Assembly: GCA_016710765.1 (NCBI GenBank)
Contig: JADJUJ010000002.1
Location: forward strand, 1-64,000
Length of the DNA stretch: 64,000 nt
Origin: Lewinellaceae bacterium
Lineage (GTDB): Bacteria > Bacteroidota > Bacteroidia > Chitinophagales > Saprospiraceae
Direction of reading: 5' to 3'
This document shows positions 61,499 to 64,000 of this stretch, piece by piece. Under the pieces are notes generated by a model, which was not told where the DNA came from, ran no database searches, and saw nothing but the letters and a program-made list of their open reading frames with translations. Position numbers and translations under genes: made by a program. Every line of letters begins with the position of its first letter. Position 1 is the stretch's first letter.

Positions 61499-64000
61499 CT
61501 CCCCTGCTGCACCGACCAGATTCCCTCCGAAAACACAGCGTTGGATAGATCGCTGGCAAACAGTGGATGTTGTTTGGTGATGGCCGCATGCTCCCTTTCT
61601 GGTGCCGGATTAGGACTGATGGAGGAAAAACCAAATTTTTGAATGGCGGTGTTAAAACCAGGCAGTTCATCGGACAAAAAACGGTTCCACTCTACCCAAC
61701 GCTGTTGGAACAATTGATGCTGGTGTTCTGCTCCTGTTTGCATGGTTAGGGTCGGCGGCAGATCAGACTCTTGTATGAGTTGGACCAGTTGTGCCAATCG
61801 GCCATCCAAGCTGGCCAGAACAGCGAAAGATTGTAGTCTTTTGTCCATCCTTACCAAAAGTGAATCCAAATCCTGCCGTGCATTGCCGCTGAGGGCATTG
61901 TTCGTATGCATCCGGTCCATTTGTTGTTGTAATATGCGTCGGTTTTCGAGCGCTATTTTCAATCCCTCACGGTCGCGGTGGCAAAGCAAGGATAAATCGT
62001 GCTGGTTTTGCAGATCCAGCCGACTGGTATTGACACGCGGATCCATTTGCACTGTAATGGCTTGTAAAAATGTTTGACCATCAACATTCAGGCGGACCTG
62101 GTATTCACCTGGCATGACCCAGGGAGCATCCGACTCCGGTGCTGTATTCCGGTACACAGCGGCAATTGAAAACCTGGCATTGGTATTAACAGGGTCGTAC
62201 CGCATGTCACAACAGAATCGGTGCATACCGGCTTTTTCTGAAAGAATGGCAGGATTGCGCACCCAGTATTCTGGAAAATTCTGGCGATCAATGGCCGGTG
62301 CGCGGTCTGCGCTGCTGTAGTGCCGGATTACCTGCCCATTGACATCCAGTATTTCCAACACCAGTGGTCCTTGCACGGTTTTAGGCAGGTAATAATCAAT
62401 CATGGCACCCTCCGGAGGGTTTTCGCCTGCCGGCTCTTCCGGCGGCAGTGGAGTGTCGGTATTCATGTTCCAACGCACCCTGATGGCCGTTTGCGGCTTG
62501 AACAGTATTGCCCTGGACTTGTCTCTGTCCCTTGCTTTCAAAGCAGCCAGTTGCCGCAATGAGCTGATGTTGTCGAGTATCCAAAAAGAGCGCCCTTGGG
62601 TTCCTACTACGAGGTCATCATCTTTAATTACGAGGTCGCGAATACTTGTAGCGGGCATGTTGCGCCGCAGCGATTGCCAGTGTGCACCATTATCAATGGA
62701 AAAATAAACAGCACATTCAGAGCCTGCATAAAGCAGCCCAGGCTGTTGGGGATCTTCCCGAACCACATTTATGGGTTCATTCGCGGGTAAACCGTCTACA
62801 ATTTCGGTCCAGTGCTTCCCAAAGTCTTCCGTACGCAGGATATGAGGACGCAAATCATCACAGCGAATCCGGTTGATGGCAGCAAATGCCATCCCGGGTT
62901 TAAAATGAGAAGCATCCATAAGGCTCACCTTACTCCAGGTCGTTAGCGCCTCTGGCGTAACATTCAACCAAGTCGAACCACCATCTCGGGTAATGTGCAA
63001 CAAGCCATCATCGGTGCCCGCCCAAATCAAATTACTGTCGATTGGAGACGGCGCAATGGTATAAATCACGCCAAGGGGTTCCATCCGTTCCATGTCAGGC
63101 GTTCGGTATTTGCCGATACATTGGGGTAAATTTGTATAGGACTGACGCGATAAATCCGGGCTGATAACCGACCATGAATGCCCTCCATCGCGGGTACGGA
63201 ACAGTACATTTCCTGCATAATACAGCACACGAGGATCCGTTGGAGAAAACAATACGGGGGCTGTACGGATAAAGCGGTACTTCCCCGACCGCACGGCTTC
63301 GGGCTGAATGTCCTGTGTTTGTCCTGTTTTTTTATTGTAACGCGATAATTTTCCGCCATACACCAGGTCTGGGTTCAATGGATCGGCTGCAACATAACCA
63401 TACTCCTGGGCACCAACCGGATGCCATTCCCGGAAGCTGATTTGCCCATCATTTCCTCTGCTGGCAATGCATACGGAGCCGCTTTCCTGCTGCCCACTGT
63501 ACACATTGTAGGGAAAATCGTTGTCGGTGGACACATGGTAAAACTGAGCAGTAGGCTGGTTGTACCAGGAGGAAAAAGTTTGGCCGCCGTTGACGGTAAT
63601 AATCGCACCCTGATCACTGGCCAACAAGATAATTTCCGGGTGTTGCGGGTTTATCCAAACCCGGTGGTAGTCATCGCCTCCGGGTGCTCCCCGAAAGGCC
63701 GACCAATGGTAGCCACCGTCGGTACTTTTCCAGGTAACCACATTGGCGCTGTAAACAACATCGGCATTGGCAGGATCGCATTTTATCTCGGCAAAATCGT
63801 CGCCACGCCCCCAAAGCCGGGGATCTGGGTTGATTTTTTGCCAGTTTTCTCCTGCATCATCAGAGCGGTAAATTCCTCCGTAAAGTTTGCCATTTTCACT
63901 GTATTCGCCGCAATCCACCGTGGTATACAACCGATTGGGATTGGATGGCGCGATGCAAAATCCGATGCGACCGAGTCCCTGTTCGTAGGTAGGTAGACCA
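61495..64000 (-). CDS. VPS10/sortilin-type beta-propeller protein (BNR repeats), partial at right edge
   Basis: At least 835 residues; the frame stays open to the window edge (GLPTYEQGLGRIGFCIAPSN at 63940-64000), so the N-terminus lies outside. BNR/Asp-box repeats are seen as YRSDDAGENWQKINPD, WKSTDGGYHWSAF, FRTRDGGHSWSVISPD, HITRDGGSTWLNV and YFSIDNGAHWQSL, followed by a long C-terminal helical part (LSLLCHRDREGLKIALENRR, QRWVEWNRFLSDELPGF). Bacteroidota proteins of this type are annotated as glycosyl hydrolase with sortilin-like propeller. It ends in the start of a DUF1080 domain, cut by a frameshift at 61500. Confidence 0.85.
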   Translation of the reverse strand, partial: GLPTYEQGLGRIGFCIAPSNPNRLYTTVDCGEYSENGKLYGGIYRSDDAGENWQKINPDPRLWGRGDDFAEIKCDPANADVVYSANVVTWKSTDGGYHWSAFRGAPGGDDYHRVWINPQHPEIILLASDQGAIITVNGGQTFSSWYNQPTAQFYHVSTDNDFPYNVYSGQQESGSVCIASRGNDGQISFREWHPVGAQEYGYVAADPLNPDLVYGGKLSRYNKKTGQTQDIQPEAVRSGKYRFIRTAPVLFSPTDPRVLYYAGNVLFRTRDGGHSWSVISPDLSRQSYTNLPQCIGKYRTPDMERMEPLGVIYTIAPSPIDSNLIWAGTDDGLLHITRDGGSTWLNVTPEALTTWSKVSLMDASHFKPGMAFAAINRIRCDDLRPHILRTEDFGKHWTEIVDGLPANEPINVVREDPQQPGLLYAGSECAVYFSIDNGAHWQSLRRNMPATSIRDLVIKDDDLVVGTQGRSFWILDNISSLRQLAALKARDRDKSRAILFKPQTAIRVRWNMNTDTPLPPEEPAGENPPEGAMIDYYLPKTVQGPLVLEILDVNGQVIRHYSSADRAPAIDRQNFPEYWVRNPAILSEKAGMHRFCCDMRYDPVNTNARFSIAAVYRNTAPESDAPWVMPGEYQVRLNVDGQTFLQAITVQMDPRVNTSRLDLQNQHDLSLLCHRDREGLKIALENRRILQQQMDRMHTNNALSGNARQDLDSLLVRMDKRLQSFAVLASLDGRLAQLVQLIQESDLPPTLTMQTGAEHQHQLFQQRWVEWNRFLSDELPGFNTAIQKFGFSSISPNPAPEREHAAITKQHPLFASDLSNAVFSEGIWSVQQGS

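Noticed and set aside
1..64000. CRISPR arrays, rRNA genes, replication origin, phage structural genes
   Set aside because: No repeat-spacer pattern, rRNA-like stretch, DnaA-box cluster or capsid/terminase frame seen. The S74 fibre gene alone is not evidence of a prophage.

Overview
The window looks like a chromosomal piece of a Bacteroidota bacterium, most likely a Saprospiria-type member (an inference from gene content, not from a marker gene). The supporting signs are type IX secretion (T9SS) C-terminal sorting domains, a PorP/SprF plus OmpA-family pair, a very long TamB, bacillithiol genes (bshC, ytxJ), promoter-like TAnnTTTG boxes, and Bacteroidota-style proteins such as DUF5522, YfhO and the E1 alpha/beta fusion. 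No phage, plasmid, rRNA or CRISPR is visible. One tRNA, Arg(CCG), is present.

Layout. 1-5.9 kb: a broken YfhO-type membrane protein, a broken methyltransferase, then a minus-strand glycan operon (methyltransferase, flippase, glycosyltransferase) with touching start and stop codons. 6.0-7.5 kb: an ERI1-like exonuclease and a HEPN/MNT (HepT/MntA) pair. 7.5-17.7 kb: arginine decarboxylase-like enzyme, GMC oxidoreductase, TamB, a coiled-coil membrane protein, MobA and a DUF7009-type protein, divergent from fdhD. 18.7-23.6 kb: a plus-strand sulfur module with a TauE/SafE permease, two rhodaneses, a SoxB-like enzyme, a fatty acid hydroxylase-family protein, a small membrane protein and a DsrE-like protein, most of them translationally coupled. 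24.4-26.6 kb: a fused 2-oxoacid dehydrogenase E1. 26.7-31.7 kb: a small T9SS protein and a 1481-residue repeat protein ending in a self-cleaving peptidase S74 chaperone. 32-35 kb: OmpA and PorP/SprF. 35.4-42.3 kb: a minus-strand run of beta-phosphoglucomutase-like HAD, lipoprotein, GH13 amylase, K+ channel, Kup and a GT9 glycosyltransferase. 42.4-46.8 kb: tRNA, two tandem PlsC, YtxJ, a mini-lipoprotein and a divergent GH13-like enzyme. 47.3-50 kb: an HNH/AP2 gene, DUF5522, a thioredoxin-like/Usp fusion and a CBS protein. 50-57.6 kb: a response regulator/CRP hybrid with an FNR-like box upstream, small membrane proteins, GNAT, EttA, BshC and a third acyltransferase. 57.8-64 kb: a T9SS protein, an MsbA-type ABC exporter, and a VPS10-type propeller that appears fused to a DUF1080 domain; it runs off the right edge.

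At least a dozen genes are split by single-base shifts, in several traceable cases at homopolymer runs. This pattern fits uncorrected long-read or draft sequence better than biological decay. I therefore annotate most of these as one gene with a frame disruption and state where the shift lies. The most interesting biology is the SoxB-like module without SoxXAYZ, the S74 autoproteolytic repeat protein, the inverted 3'-end terminator element at 31.7-32.1 kb, the hairpin inside the thioredoxin-like/Usp fusion, and the FNR-like box in front of a response regulator/CRP hybrid.
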